The notes under the pieces are model-generated. The model ran no database searches, was not told the origin of the DNA, and worked only from the letters and a program-made list of their open reading frames with translations. Shown here one piece after another: positions 1-11,599 of a stretch of 64,000 bases of DNA. How positions within the stretch are numbered: the first letter of the stretch is position 1; each line of letters begins with the position of its first letter. Position numbers and translations under genes: made by a program. This stretch comes from Macrocystis pyrifera (lineage: Eukaryota > Sar > Phaeophyceae > Laminariales > Laminariaceae), in NCBI GenBank assembly GCA_031763025.1, contig JASSKH010000005.1:5861959-5925958 (forward strand), in the 5' to 3' direction.

Positions 1-2672
1 AATCGAAAAACGAAGTGGAAAAATCAAAAGTCAAAAAGGGAAGAGAGAGGAAAAAGCAAAAACAATCGATTCAAGCATGGAAGCAAGAATTCAGGAAAAG
101 AAAACACACAAGAGAATGCGCAGGTTTTCGCAGATTGCAGGCTCGCAAGCTACGTGAGGGGTGTAGAACAGAGATGAGAACAAAAAAAACAAACATACTT
201 AATCCGCTATTAAGCACCAGAGGACCAAAAAATAAACTAATAGACAAAAAAAGTCGAAAACGAAACGGAAGACGACGAAGCAAACAAAAAATAACAGAAA
301 ACAACACAAAGTAACCAGCGCGTAGCTGATGCATACGTCGGGACTCCATTGCCGATGGCCGGTAAATACACTGTCGATGTTCGAGGCAAGCGCGAAGCCA
401 CTGTCAGGTGACGTACGAGAAGCTTCAAACAGAATAGGGAAAGAAGATGTTGGCAACTTCAGGCGACTCCAGGCCGGTATCGATAGATTGGTTTGCTCAA
501 CAGATGGAAGCTGTGGAGAGCAAAAACGAAAGTATAGCGAGCTCAAAGTGGGGCGATGCGCGTGTGCGCTCACATCTCGCAAAAAAGAACGACCCTTCCT
601 TACACTTCGTTCAAACAAAAAACGAAATAGGGAAATACCCTTCCTTGTGGTCAGTTCAATAAAAGCAACACGGAGACCGCAGTTTTACTGCAGCACTCGA
701 TATCTCCTGGGGTACGTAGTAGTAATCCCGTGTAGCCTATAATATGTTATTGCTTCAATCATATCAAAGTACTCCGCCATACTGGTCCCGGAGGGATACT
801 GAAGATCTTTTCTCCATGATTTACCGGTACGCACGTACTACTGTATGTGCTGCTGCAGCAGGTTTTGTACGTACGTGCTAAAATACATCCATGATATTAT
901 TAATACTTGCTGTGGAGACTTATATTCTGCAATATGTATACGAGTGCACTGCATTAGTAGTGTAAGACATCTGCTGCTGTATGCTGCTGTATTGCAAAAC
1001 TATAGCCCAGGCTGGAAAACTCTCTGTTTTGCATCTAGAAATACGTAAATGTACACCAGATGACTTGAAAGTTTTGTCGAGTAACGACTTTGTTTGATGG
1101 CTACCGACAAGTATCATCTTCAAAGAGGAGCAAGGTGCAAACGGGATCTGGTCGGACCAGGATAGCCAAGCAGGGGCTTGTTTTTGTTTCCCGCTTCTTG
1201 TGGAGAAGAATCCCAGAAACTCATCTATATATCGACAATATGGAGACCTCTACTGTCCCAGTTTGAGGTGTTCTCCTCACCGCTTAAACCTAATTTCCTC
1301 TTTTTTTGGGGGGAAATATCGCTTTCATTTCTCAACAAAATGCGGGCTTCAACGGTTTTCAAAACCTTCAATTTGGCGTCGACACTCAATTTCTTCTTCA
1401 GTTGCCACCAGCGAGCGCAGACAGGCTAGTTCTTTACTTGAGGCCTATAATAGTTGTTTACCCGGATGCTTTTTTTCGCGTTTCGAGAAAAATTCCCGAA
1501 TCTCAGTTTTTTTCGCGCTGCAGGGATTTTTATAGCCCCAGCAAAATACCGGGAAAATAATATCCCGTATTGCGGAAAAGTCCCTCATATATCGTGGCAG
1601 AACATAGGGCAGGCGCACGGCGTGAGCCGTGTGCGTCATGTCGCCAGCGGACACCATGCAGGATAGATCACGGTCATCTTCAGGGTCTTTCCCGGGCTTT
1701 TTGGGTGATCGCAGAAAGCGCGGTACACAACAAGAGCTCTATATTCGTCCGGCCGGCATAGCCGAGATCAACACAAAAAACGCCGGCTATTTTCGTGTCG
1801 TGAAGGCCTAGGGCACACTGTCGCGCCATAAATTGATTTGAGCTACTCTTGCGAGGTACGGCGAGGTAAGATCGCCCATCTAAGAGTCGGGGCACCTCTA
1901 GCGCCACGATCAAGCTGGCGGCATGTGCGCGCGCCGCTGATTTCGGCAATTCGGTCAGATGTACGAACGGTTCCCTGATGTTTTTCACGGAACGGGAAGA
2001 AAGAAGTGAAATCAGTCAATATTGCTGTACTTCTTGGGTACATAACCAGTAGTAGCCCAACCGACTACTGCTGTAATACTAACTGTACCATATATTCATA
2101 AATGGCGTCGTCGGCAGGACTGCAGCTGATGGTCGTCAGTTCGAACTTCCCGCTCGTGAAGAATCCGATAAAATTTCTCGTTGGGTCCCCCAGCAGATAT
2201 TTGTGAACAACTTCGGGCTACGACCGTACCTACTACTGCAGCTGTATGTACAACAGTAGGTTCGTTCGGCCCCATACAAAGACGTACCTCGAATGGAATT
2301 CACTCCGGTACCCTTTTCTACCCTGACTCACCACCTCTCGTCGGTCAAGTTTTGTACCTACGGTAAAAACTCTCAACAGTGAATGTGCCCTCTGCACATC
2401 AAGATTGCAAGATTGCTATTCGTACAGTAAATACATAATCATACTGCATCAATCATACACAGTTAATGTTGCATGTACTGCATGTATAGTGAGGGACGCA
2501 TCAATATATAAGCATTCATGTGGAAGCGAGACTCAACCTATATTTATTGCCAAATAAAACGATCCTTCACCGGTTCCGAGTATTTTGTACCTGGTATTCG
2601 AAAAAGTGGGTGCACTTCTAAAACGGCTCTTTGTTTTATTAATAGTATGGATACACCGTCATTACAGCCGCA

Positions 2673-2935
2673 ATGATAGTGGAAGCTCTTGTGTTGTTTG
2701 TTCTGCATTTATTTGTTAGTTTCCCCCGGTATGTTTACCTTCGCTGCCCCCTCCGTGCGCGCAACCAACATCGCTGCACCGCACAGGTTGACGTCTATCT
2801 TGACCCAGCGTGCCCAGACAGCGCAGCTGCCTGGACGACAATAAAGGAAGCAGTTTGGAGAACGGGTTCAGGACGGAATTCGTGTTCCATATCCTGCCGA
2901 TATCGCAAAACAGGGTCGTCTTCGATGCCGCCAAG
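2673..2935 (+). pseudogene. Left-arm copy of thioredoxin-like exon 1, frameshifted
   Basis: This copy corresponds to the right-arm exon 36534-36271. It begins with the same ATG and hydrophobic leader, and keeps the segment containing LDPACPDS. One G is missing after the codons for KEAVW (near 2858), where the right arm reads three G and this arm two, so the frame is lost before the exon end. The donor GTGGGT at 2936 is intact. The defect may be a consensus error in a G run, a true allelic null, or decay of a duplicate. Confidence 0.7.
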
Positions 2936-3049
2936 GTGGGTTAGTCCGGAACAAATAAATAAAAGGGACAAATACTCGTATATACTATTATGCATGCCAT
3001 CCGACAATGTGTAGTGTTGTTCCAAAACAGACTAAGGAACAGAAAGAGA

Positions 3050-4575
3050 AGAATATTTTCTGCGCGCATCTTCCAACACGCAGAAGACTGTGCGGTGTTG
3101 CTGGTCTACTCTCTTCCATCGAAAGTATCTGGGACAATGTCCCTGCCGTCTTGCTCTCTCTGCAGCTCTTTTGCCTTCTCCAACCCCTCCCTCCACCTAC
3201 TACTACTGCTACTTCCCGTATCCCTGACCATACCACGTCCTACCGCAAGGGCCCAGTCCTCCTTCCCAAGCACGCCCGAAGAAGCATCTATAAAGCAAAA
3301 ACGCTGACCATAACAATGGCTCGTTTATACCTGCTGCGCGCCTGTTTCAACGCAGAAGGTCGTGCGGTGTTGCTGGTTAACTCTTTTATCGGTAATACCT
3401 AGGAGAGAGTTGCTGCGGTCCTGCTCTCTCTGTAGCTCTTCTACCTTCTCCAACCCCCTCCCCTCACATACTACCACTTCAACTACTGTTAATTCCCGTA
3501 TCTCTGACCCTGCGATCTCAAACCGCAAGGGCCCAGTCCTCCTTCCCAAGCACTCCCGAAGAGGTATCTACCAACACACCCGCTATCCAAAACAATAGCT
3601 GGTTTATAACTGCTGCGCGCATGTTTCAACGCGCAGAAGGACGTGCGGTGTTGCTGGTCTACTTTTCCATCGGTAGTATCTAGGACAGTGTTTCTGCCGT
3701 CTTGCTCTCTCTGTAGCTCTCCTGCCTTCTCCACCCCGCCCCCCCCCCCCAACATACTACTACTGCTACTTCCCGTACCCTTGACCCTGCCACCGCCAAC
3801 CGCAAGGGCCCAGTCCTCCTTCCCAGCACTCCCGAGAAGCATCTACCAAAATCCCGCTGTCCATCGGAATGGCTGGCTTATAACTGCTGGGCGCCTGTTT
3901 CAACGCGGAGAAGGCCGTGCGTTGTTGCTGGTTAACTCTTCTATCGGTAGTACCTAGGAGAGAGTTGCTGCGGTCTTGCTCTCTCTGTAGCTCTTATACC
4001 TTCTCCAACCCCTCCCCTCACATACTAGCGCTTCCACTACTGCTACTTCCCGTACCCCTGACCCTGCCCTCTCCAACCGCAAGGGCCCAGTCCTCCTTCC
4101 CAAAGCACTCCCGAAGAGGCATCTACCAAAACACCCGTTGTCCATAAAAATGGCTGGTTTATAACTGCTGCGCGCATGTTTCAACGCGCAGAAGGCCGTG
4201 CGATGTTGCTGGTCTACACTGCAATCGATAGTACCGAGGAGACAGTCCCGGCCGTCTTGCTCTCTCTGTAGCTCTTCTACCTCCTCCAACCTCTCCTCCC
4301 ACATACTACTACTGCTACTTCTCGTACCCTGACTATGCGACACCCAACCGCAAGGGCTCAGTTCTCCTTCCCAAACACTCCCGAAGAACCATCTACTTAA
4401 AACCGCTGTCCATCGGAATGGCTGAGATGTCACTGCCGGGTGCATGTTTCAACTCGCAGAAGGTCGTGCGGTGTAGCTGGTCTACACTGCGATCCGTCGT
4501 GCTTAGGAGAGAGTCCCTGCCGTCTCGCTCTCTCTGTAGCCTTACCTCCTCCTCGATTCTTTCCCCCCTCAACAG
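3050..4575. repeat. Six-unit ~275-bp tandem array (left arm)
   Basis: The word TGCGGTGTTGCTGG or a close variant recurs at 3091, 3363, 3644, 3918, 4199 and 4467, giving periods of 268 to 281 bases. Each unit contains in order a GTGTTGCTGGT block, a pyrimidine-rich CTCTCTCTGTAGCTCTT block, a TACTACTACTGCTACTTCC block, the core ACCGCAAGGGCCCAGTCC, and a TATAACTGCTGCGCGC block. Units differ by substitutions and short indels. The minus strand stays open over much of the array and gives recurring peptides of the type REQDGR and GRRTGPLRL, but frames differ between units, so it is not called as a gene. Confidence 0.85.
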
Positions 4576-5647
4576 CGCTACTTCTCTATAAGCCATGACA
4601 CCCCTCGTGTCTGCTTGGGTCGCCCTTACTGTTATCCATGCCGTATTCAAATGAAGTAAGAGTAGGAGGTGCATGCGTCCCGCGAAATACTTGGTAATCG
4701 TATGTACTTGCCAGTGTTAAGTACTGCTGCTGGGAACGAAAAACAAAAAAGCTCCCGAAACATCCCGAATACAGATACAGAATAAACACAGTGGTAAAAA
4801 AAAAGATCGCCGAAAGGTGTCGCGCACAGAAAATATGAACGACGATTGTCTGCCCCAGCAGTCGGCACATCCCTTCCTTTGGCAGTTGTGCGAACACTGG
4901 TAACAGGTCTAACAAAAGCAGTCAATGCTGCAGGGCAACGCCCCTCATAAATTTCAAGGCAAGGGTCCAGTAGTAGATGCCCGGTACTTACTGCTGTACC
5001 TGGTACGTGTTTTCTGCCTTATTTTATTTTTGTTCGCCTTCAGACTCGTGTACCGTATTACAGCAGTACGCGGACAGCCGTAGTAGTCCGTCTGCACAGG
5101 GGGAAATGTGTGATCACAACCAGCACAGCAGAGTACAGTGGTATCTAGACAGCTACAACGAAGGAGGATGACGCGCAAAGTAAAGCAATACTCGTAAGGC
5201 TTTACCTGTCGAGTGTGATAAGCTGGGTGAACCGACCGACCTCTCTCTGAATTTACCGCCAAATGTTCGTAGACCAAGGGGTGAACCTACGTCCGCAGCG
5301 GGCAAAGAGAAAACTTCAACAACTCTCGCCGTATCTCTCTATGATTTCCGCGAACAGAACTGCCTACTAGAAAGCTCCCACTCGTTCTCTCTCTCTCTTC
5401 TCCGTCAAACCCACTTAGACCAGCCAGACCTCCTTCCCTCCTGCTTCGCTCCACACAACAGAGCTGTTCCCACTCGCTGAAGCTACCCTCGCGAAACACA
5501 CCTACCCGTCCCAGGTCCGCGTCGCTCCTTGCCGTTAGGTTCCCCCGCCTTTTGGGGCACGCATACACCCGCTTACCTCTCCGTCCCCCTTTTCTCTGAT
5601 TACTTTTAGATCCCGTCAAGACTTGCGGCCTGGTGCATTGATGCACG

Positions 5648-5747
5648 NNNNNNNNNNNNNNNNNNNNNNNNNNNNNNNNNNNNNNNNNNNNNNNNNNNNN
5701 NNNNNNNNNNNNNNNNNNNNNNNNNNNNNNNNNNNNNNNNNNNNNNN
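5648..5747. other. Assembly gap (100 N)
   Basis: Exactly 100 N separate the left arm from the Copia relic. The round number suggests a scaffolding placeholder of unknown true size. It is the only gap in the window, so order and orientation of 1-5647 relative to the rest rest on scaffolding only. Confidence 0.98.
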
Positions 5748-5888
5748 CCCGATCAACACGTCGAGTAAGATTCTGCTGTACGCTGTCAAGGACAACTTCG
5801 CCACAACCCACAGTACCGCTGGGGTTAAGGAGCTCTGTCTAGTGTCGTCCATTTCGTGGATCATAAGCCTCAGTCACTCTGAGCAACA

Positions 5889-6124
5889 GCGGCATAGAGG
5901 TTAACTCCCGATAAGCATTTTGCTATCTGTTAAAGGAGCGCTGAACTTCGATAAATTTCCAAGAGGATCGTCGGCCCCAGAGAGATTTTTTTCGCAGTCG
6001 TTACTAGCGGCATAGAAGTTAACTCCTGACAAGTATTCTGATATCGGTCAATGGAACGCTGAACTTAGATAAATTTCCAAGGGGATCGTCGGCCCCAGAG
6101 AGATTTTTTTCGCAGTCGTCACTA
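5889..6124 (+). repeat. 118-bp direct duplication in Copia leader
   Basis: The segment beginning GCGGCATAGA at 5889 repeats from 6007 with about 90% identity, including the shared block GATCGTCGGCCCCAGAGAGA. Relic 2 has only one copy (about 40069-40200). The duplication is therefore specific to relic 1 and lies just upstream of the gag leader. Confidence 0.8.
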
Positions 6125-6697
6125 GCACTTCACGTAAGTCTGTGACCCCACACGACTGTTGGAACGAGAACTTTTTTTCAACAGTTTTTGCGAGGAGGAT
6201 ACGACGAGTTACGCACACAGCAGTACTGGTACCTGCAATAGTACTACTAATACTGTACCTGAGTGCACTACTCGTACTGCTGTGGAATCATACGAGTACG
6301 ACACCAACTTCAAACGTAAAAGTGAGCGGTATCAGTTACACTGCGCGCATCCAGAGGGTCCCGCATAGATAGGCGTCTGCTATCAACTGCTGCCGTACTA
6401 CTGCAGTCAGGACTGTTTCATCTGTGCGAGATACCCAGCGGGCATCACTGCGTTGTTGAAGGTGTGTATATATCTCACCTCGTGCCATATTTCTCATACG
6501 AAGCTAGTGTGGACTCCAAAGTCTCGACCCACAGTCGAGTATTGTACTGCGATATCATACATACTTACATACGGCAAATTAAAAACCTCGGGATCCCTGA
6601 GCAATGTGCGGCAGCCACTCCAAGAGATACTGCTGTCCATACGGTACTACTGGTGTAGTATCATACAAGACCGCCTGGCCAAGTACTACTCATCATC

Positions 6698-7111
6698 ATG
6701 GGGGATTCAGCTTTCAACAACAACAGCGGCAACCTCGCCAATGCTATCAAAGGACTGATAAAGTCCGACGGCGGCAAGCCAGGGAATTTTCGCAATTGGC
6801 GTAAGAAGAAGGCGGCAGTGCTCAGCGTCGCGCGCCGACACATTGCAAGCCTGATCAGGGGGAAACCCCGACCCACCGAAGAAACGACCGGCACGGGAGC
6901 TCAGGCTTCTTATGACAGGGCGAACGAAGACTCGACTTGTACGTGCGGGGATAGTCAGCGGGCTCTTCAAGAACTAGTCAACAAGGAATCTTCCCCAAGA
7001 TCAAGGCAGGATCCAACGATGAGACTGAGCAGAAGTGGTGTTTTGTACACAAGACTACATCTCACGACGACTCGGAACGTTACCCGCCGCAAAGTAACGG
7101 CGCTGTACTGA
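6698..7111 (+). pseudogene. gag: Copia gag, N-terminal part, broken
   Basis: The ORF opens with an Asn-rich start, then a basic block (FRNWRKKK) and ARRHIASLIRGKPRPTEE, which aligns with the gag of relic 2 at 40469-40575. After about codon 95 the frame is lost; the +1 frame continues into KWCFVHKTTSHDDSERYPP, the Cys/His motif seen in Copia gag proteins, here with Arg where relic 2 has the last Cys. The product of an intact gene would be the capsid protein. No functional protein is expected. Confidence 0.6.
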
Positions 7112-7639
7112 GCGCGACATCATCTCCGGTCAACGACGACGAGAAACCGTCCGCAAGCAATTTTCTGGGAGAGGACATGTCATCGACAACAACAGCCGGA
7201 GCATCATCGACGGGAGCTGGAGTATCCTCACTACTAGGGGCCGGAACACCATCACCAAGGACTAAAGATTCCTCATCAGGGACCGGAACGCCATCAGAGA
7301 CTGGAACACTACCGCAACAAGCTGGAGTGTCGTCATCATCATCAGGAGCTACATCTTCTTTTTCACCCTGGGACGCATCTGCTGCTTCGCCCGGGGTTGA
7401 ATCTTCCACTCTGGCTGGAGTCACACTGGATGCACCGCATCACGAGACCGCCAGTACGGTACACAATCCAAGCGTCGAGGAGACCTTCGACGGCATGCAC
7501 GCCAAGAGGGCATCGGGGCAAAAACCCCCGGACACGTGTGTGGATTTCGCCTACACCAATAGCTCCCTTTTCGGGTATCGGAGGAGGAAAACTGGGTGAT
7601 CGAATTCCCACCAAAACCCTACGATGCCATTCATCCCCT

Positions 7640-7990
7640 GGAGCAGCATCACCCGAGATCATGAGATCATCGACAACTGGGGTCGTCAGAGCATCAGTAT
7701 CTATCTGGGATCATCGGGGCATCAGCGTCTGGGATCACCGGAGCATCCACGTCTGGAATCACTGGATCCTCATCATCTGGGATCACCGGATCATCTGAAT
7801 CAGCTGGATCACCGGAGCATCAGCGTCTGGGATCACCGGAGCATGCACGTCTGGGATCACTGGATCAAAATCATCTGGGATCACCAGATCATCGGCTGGA
7901 TCATCACCTGGCGGATCATCAGCTGGATCATCATCGTCTGGCATCACCGGAGGATCAGCTGAGACATCACCGCCTGCTTCACCAGGGGTT
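7640..7990. repeat. Degenerate short tandem repeats inside Copia relic 1
   Basis: Variants of TCTGGGATCACCGGAGCATC recur with spacing of about 24-36 bases, mixed with GGATCATC words. One plus frame reads (SGITGAS)-like repeats; one minus frame reads acidic VIPDADAP-like repeats. A related but distinct Ser/Thr-rich block lies at 7177-7440. This is most likely a hypervariable linker of the element rather than a gene. Confidence 0.65.
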
Positions 7991-8280
7991 GTGTCAGCTG
8001 CTCGAGAGCTATGTCTGACTCGTGCCTCCACACGAGCCGAGCCCAAAACAGAAAACACAGAGACAAACCGTCAGCTGAAGGAGGTCCACACGCGCACGAT
8101 AGAGGAGGGACAACCACGGGCAAACCCCGGGACAGGATCTGCGGCATCGACACAGGACGATCAAGAGCCACTGGCGACTACGGCTTTCGTGTACAACTGC
8201 AAGCCAACTACAGGAATCCTCTTCTTGCTGGACGGAGAGCCCATAATCGGGACTAAGAAGCAGACACTGACTGCTTAAAT

Positions 8281-9470
8281 AACGGTGGAGGCGGAGCTAA
8301 GACGACCCTCAGTTTTGAGGGAAAGGAAAAGACTACCTCTCCAACTTCCAACATAAGTTGAGCCCCAAGCCACTGGAAGCGTGAACTGTATTGTCTCCCT
8401 TACCGAAGCTGTGGGTTGTCGCATGTTCAATTTGCCCACCTAGATGAGCCCAAACAGGAGATTAGCATACACGAGGGGGGTGTCTGATAGCAGTATGTAT
8501 TGTTACAGCGTTAAGCTGGCAGTATAAAAAAAACATGTTCCTTTGGTTTGTGGGCGGCAGGAACGTTAATAGTTTGTTCACTCCTATTCTTGTTGCGGAA
8601 TGATGAACAAATTCACTGTTTTAGACTACTACACACATTTAGTATTCCTTTGTCGTTTAACTGACTGGAATGTAGTTTACGGTTTGATGATTCTTGGACT
8701 GATAGCTAAGCTTGCATAACATGTGCAGAAAAGTAGCAGAGCTGGATATTTTTACATCTGCTTGTTTTGTGTAACCCCTCGGGTATTCTAGCAGAATGAG
8801 TTAGCTCTCAGTAGTTAAAGTTGAATACTTTCACCGCAACAATTATGCCCTTGTTGCGTGCATTTTTCGAAGTATGGCATGTAACGTAGAAGCAACGAGT
8901 ACATTGTTCCACAGTTGAATTTCAAAATCCAGTTCAGTTCGATATGTTAATGCATCGAGGGGTCGTATTAGGGATGACACCTTATACAGCAGAAGCCAGT
9001 ATCATCTAATCGCTGCTGCATAACACAGGGCTATCAGGTACTCCTGTAGCAACCATAATTTAGGTACACACCCGTCTCATACAAGCAGGTGTTACAACAG
9101 TAGAACAGAACGATTCTATGTTCGATTATTTTGTTGTCCTGTACGTGTTGAATTAACTCCTTGGAACTCATGTAGGTACATTGCGTACAAGTGTTTGTGT
9201 GTTTGTTCCCAATAGCAACATCGCCACTTGATGTTGCATGTTTTCCTTTTGGAGAAGTTTTAGCATGTAACGCGGAAGTAGCGTTACCTCAACATGAGGT
9301 CGTACTAATTGTTTTGTTTGCCTGGGACTATCAGCATGAAACGAGTTATCGTAACAAGAGGTCGTATTGGAGATGTTACTTGACAGTAGGTATCATTTTG
9401 TCGTCACTGAATAACACGGAATAATATGGTAGTATACGGTAAAAGGAATCCATAAAAGATCGATTTTGGG
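8281..9470 (+). other. 3' non-coding region of Copia relic 1
   Basis: There is no ORF of note. The stretch is AT-rich and contains blocks shared with 42340-42780 (for example TATCAGGTACTCCTGTAGCA and TTGATGTTGC). GCATGTAACG occurs twice (8877 and 9262), with two related GGTCGTATT words (8962 and 9360), suggesting an internal duplication of about 385 bases, possibly the LTR remnant. Confidence 0.5.
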
Positions 9471-9699
9471 TGCGTCATTACCTGACGAACATTGTCATAG
9501 GCCGTAATCGGGTACGGGTGTGTCATCACCTGACGAAGGTCGTCGTAAGAGGTATATGTATCTGCCAAATATCATCGAGATTGGAACAACAAACAGGAGC
9601 GTTTGCACGCCCACTTGTTTACTCTACTTTGCTCACCAGCATCAGCTTCCAGCTGAGCAAAAAATCAACACTGTGGCTTGGGGTCACCACACCATCTTC

Positions 9700-9860
9700 C
9701 TCTTCTCTTTTAACGAAGCTTCTCGTACAAGTCACCTAACAGCGGTTATACGTTTGCCTCGAACATTTATTTTGACTGTGTATTGACCGGCCATCGGCAA
9801 TCGAGTCTAGGCGTACACACCAGCTACGAGCTGGTACACGCGCCAACCGCCATACCCTAT
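9700..9860 (+). repeat. Fragment of dispersed repeat I
   Basis: The block with GAAGCTTCTCGTACAAGTCACC and GACCGGCCATCGGCAATCGA matches 38787-38880 of the right inverted-repeat arm (and its mirror at 330-430) and 54950-55090. It is a partial, diverged copy. Confidence 0.65.
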
Positions 9861-9983
9861 TACATTGCGCACCCCCCCCCTCACTATTCTACTATTCTCG
9901 GCATCTCCGACCAAATATCAACCCCCTCCCCCATATATTATAATATATATATTAGTATTGTATATATATTTATTTATTTATTT

Positions 9984-10303
9984 TTTACTCATCACTTTCA
10001 CTTTCCAGCCTAATTCGTAAGAGGTGTTACCCTCGACGACCTTCTGGACAAGCCGTGGTCACAGGTGTCTTCCCTTCTCCCCCCCGGCACGTGCCTTTAT
10101 TTTTTATCGCGCATAGGGTTCAGCATTCCCACTGCTCGTCGATTTTCATCGAATGTAGCTAACTCACGCTCTCGCGCTTTCCGCTAATCAATCTCTTTAA
10201 TGCAAGAAACAGCCCCTACGAGCATGCACTCGGTGAGACTCGAACCCACGAAATTGATCTTGACAGGCACTCGGACCACCTACCAAGCCACCGGGGGACG
10301 TAT
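9984..10303 (-). mobile_element. tRNA-derived SINE, copy 1
   Basis: Read on the minus strand this has a tRNA-like head starting near 10303 (CCCCGGTGGCTTGGTAGGTGG, box-A-like) and a T-arm GTGGGTTCGAGTCTCAC (box B). The shared body follows (AGCGGAAAGCGCGAGAGCGTG, then GAAAATCGACGAGCAGTGGGA, then a G run at about 10087), ending in the AAAGTGATGAG tail near 9985 and A/T-rich DNA. Copies at 16.3, 44.8, 51.8, 59.7 and 60.0 kb have the same body. RNA polymerase III transcription is inferred from the boxes. Confidence 0.8.
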
Positions 10304-10803
10304 GGGTTGGGTTGGCGTCGGTTGGCGACGACACTATAAAACATGCCGCTAGACATCCAGGGTACCGTGTTTTTGTTTTTTTGTTTTTTGGCGGTTGCCC
10401 ACAGCTGGTCGTCGAGTTAGATCATTTGTGCGAAGTAAATAACCTTTTTTCTGCACAAGGGAATTGATCGTATCACGTGCACCCAAGAGGCAGTTACATA
10501 GTACTCCCATTGCTGTCTTTGGAAGTGGCCACACCGAAAATTAAACTAATTCATTGAAGCTGTCATCCATATGCAAGTCCTCCTCACAAGCGGTTCTTAG
10601 TAGGATGCAGCTCACCCTTCATACGACCCGCCGGACACCTCACGGCGCTTCGCGCTTGGTGCAAGCAATGTCTGCCTGGTTGGTGAAAACCCGGCATGCT
10701 CCGTCCCGGCATTAGGGATGCGAGGGTCTATGGTTATACGACTACGGCCATGCATGCGATCGAGTACATCTCTCCTATCGAGTACACCCCCCCCCCCCCC
10801 CCC
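10303..10803 (+). repeat. Dispersed repeat C, copy 1
   Basis: A ~500-bp repeat begins GGGTTGGGTTGGCG, passes through a T-rich run, GGCGGTTGCCCACAGCTGG, CAAGGGAATTGATCG and TCACGGCGCTTCGCGCTTGG, and ends GAGTACA followed by a run of 16 C (10788-10803). The other copies are at 18118-18644 and 52082-52607. Here and at 52 kb it directly abuts the head end of a minus-strand SINE, so the two may move or have amplified together. No coding capacity is seen. Confidence 0.8.
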
Positions 10804-11177
10804 AAAGCCCCTCCCAACGTGTTCCGTCTACGGCAGGTGTTCATCTACTCCTACTGCTCTACGTCGAAGTTTGTCTTCAAGCAAGGTCTTGAAGTCGTAT
10901 ACCTGGTATATGACACGGAAGTAAGCACAGTAGGGATTGAAACGTCGTCGCTTCCCAGGCTATATCCTGCCTGTTCCCTCTACGCGGGATAAGACTGTGC
11001 TCCGCTTATGTCCCGTTTACGAGGTGCTTCAATAAAGTACATCCCCTTCATACATGAAGCCGCATGTTGGAGGCGGGGGTACATCTTTAACTCAAAGTGG
11101 AATCATGTTATCTTCGCGGCAGTAAACAAATCGCGATACGGCGAGAGAGATCTCGAAGACCACGAGACGAGCTATAC
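10804..11177. other. Non-coding stretch upstream of thioredoxin-like exon 3 end
   Basis: No gene is recognised. It starts after the C run of repeat C and includes a TACCTGGTAT word near 10899. Short ORFs here have no domain character. Confidence 0.4.
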
Positions 11178-11526
11178 CTACATAGTGACGAACATTGTTG
11201 TATTGTCTTCGAGAAACTCTCCGCTCCCACTCAGGCCACCCAATCGAACGTTGTTTTTGACGTGGTCAGCGCCCTCTCCTCCAGTCCCACCGTGCTCGCC
11301 CGATGCCCACACACTTTCCGCGCCGCCCGCTGGATGGTAATGAAGCGGCTGGGGCGCCATACCGCTATCAATGAACAGCTTGAAGTTTCGCAGCTGGTCG
11401 GCCCCAACAAGGTGCATCGTGTAAATGCCGTTGAGAACGACGGTCGGCGTTGCGCGCACGCCAAGCACAGCGGCCGACTCCAACTCGCTTCTGACGATCT
11501 TTTCCACCTGGGGATCTTCCATCCAT
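11178..11526 (-). CDS. Thioredoxin-like (DsbA-fold) protein, exon 3 with stop
   Basis: The exon follows a long pyrimidine tract (11584-11553) and acceptor ending CCGAAG at 11527. Its first base completes the split Gly codon GG/A from exon 2, then reads WMEDPQVEKIV. The hallmark is GVRATPTVVLNG, the cis-proline loop and following strand of the DsbA/thioredoxin fold, followed by a helix ending KLFID. After this comes a Gly/Ala/His-rich tail to the TAG at 11178-11180. With exons 1 and 2 the protein is about 267 residues, near the size usual for the family. The low-complexity tail is unusual and could instead be intron read-through if a donor is used earlier. Confidence 0.65.
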
Positions 11527-11599
11527 CTTCGGATTGGCGGCGCACGTGGCAGGTTGTTGAAGGGGGGGAGGGGGGGAAGCAAGGGGCACCAAAGAGAAA

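Larger units (their letters stand above)
1..5647 (-). repeat. Left arm of a 5.65-kb inverted repeat
   Basis: This arm is the reverse complement of 33561-39207. The outermost bases pair with a coordinate sum of 39208 and both arms are 5647 bases long, although compensating indels occur inside. Differences seen include homopolymer lengths (seven versus six T near 1301, seven T versus eleven A near 1471 and 37737), a 3-base indel near 1935, a 3-base indel near 855 and point changes near 895 and 930. The arm runs to the window edge, so its far end is unseen, and its inner end abuts a 100-N gap. It contains the tandem array 3050-4575 and a frameshifted thioredoxin-like exon. Confidence 0.95.
5748..9420 (+). 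mobile_element. Copia-type LTR retrotransposon relic 1
   Basis: This relic is related to 39750-42850 at its leader (5815-6130 versus 40005-40200), gag start and 3' region (8560-9420 versus 42340-42780). Gag starts at ATG 6698 and shares the segment RRHIASLI with the second relic. After a frameshift the knuckle-like KWCFVHKTTSHDD (from about 7040) follows almost directly, so the central gag domain is deleted. Protease, integrase and reverse transcriptase are not recognisable; a Ser/Thr/Gly-rich stretch (7177-7440) and short repeats replace them. The 5' end is cut by the assembly gap, so no 5' LTR or target duplication can be defined. Confidence 0.6.

Noticed and set aside
1680-1988. Minus-strand 102-codon ORF in the left arm (also 37219-37530)
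   Set aside because: It is protein-like in parts, but it differs between arms by a 3-base indel only and shows no domain; no splice signals or family could be supported.
5287-5904. ORFs running through the gap
   Set aside because: They contain unknown residues from the N run and are not real reading frames.
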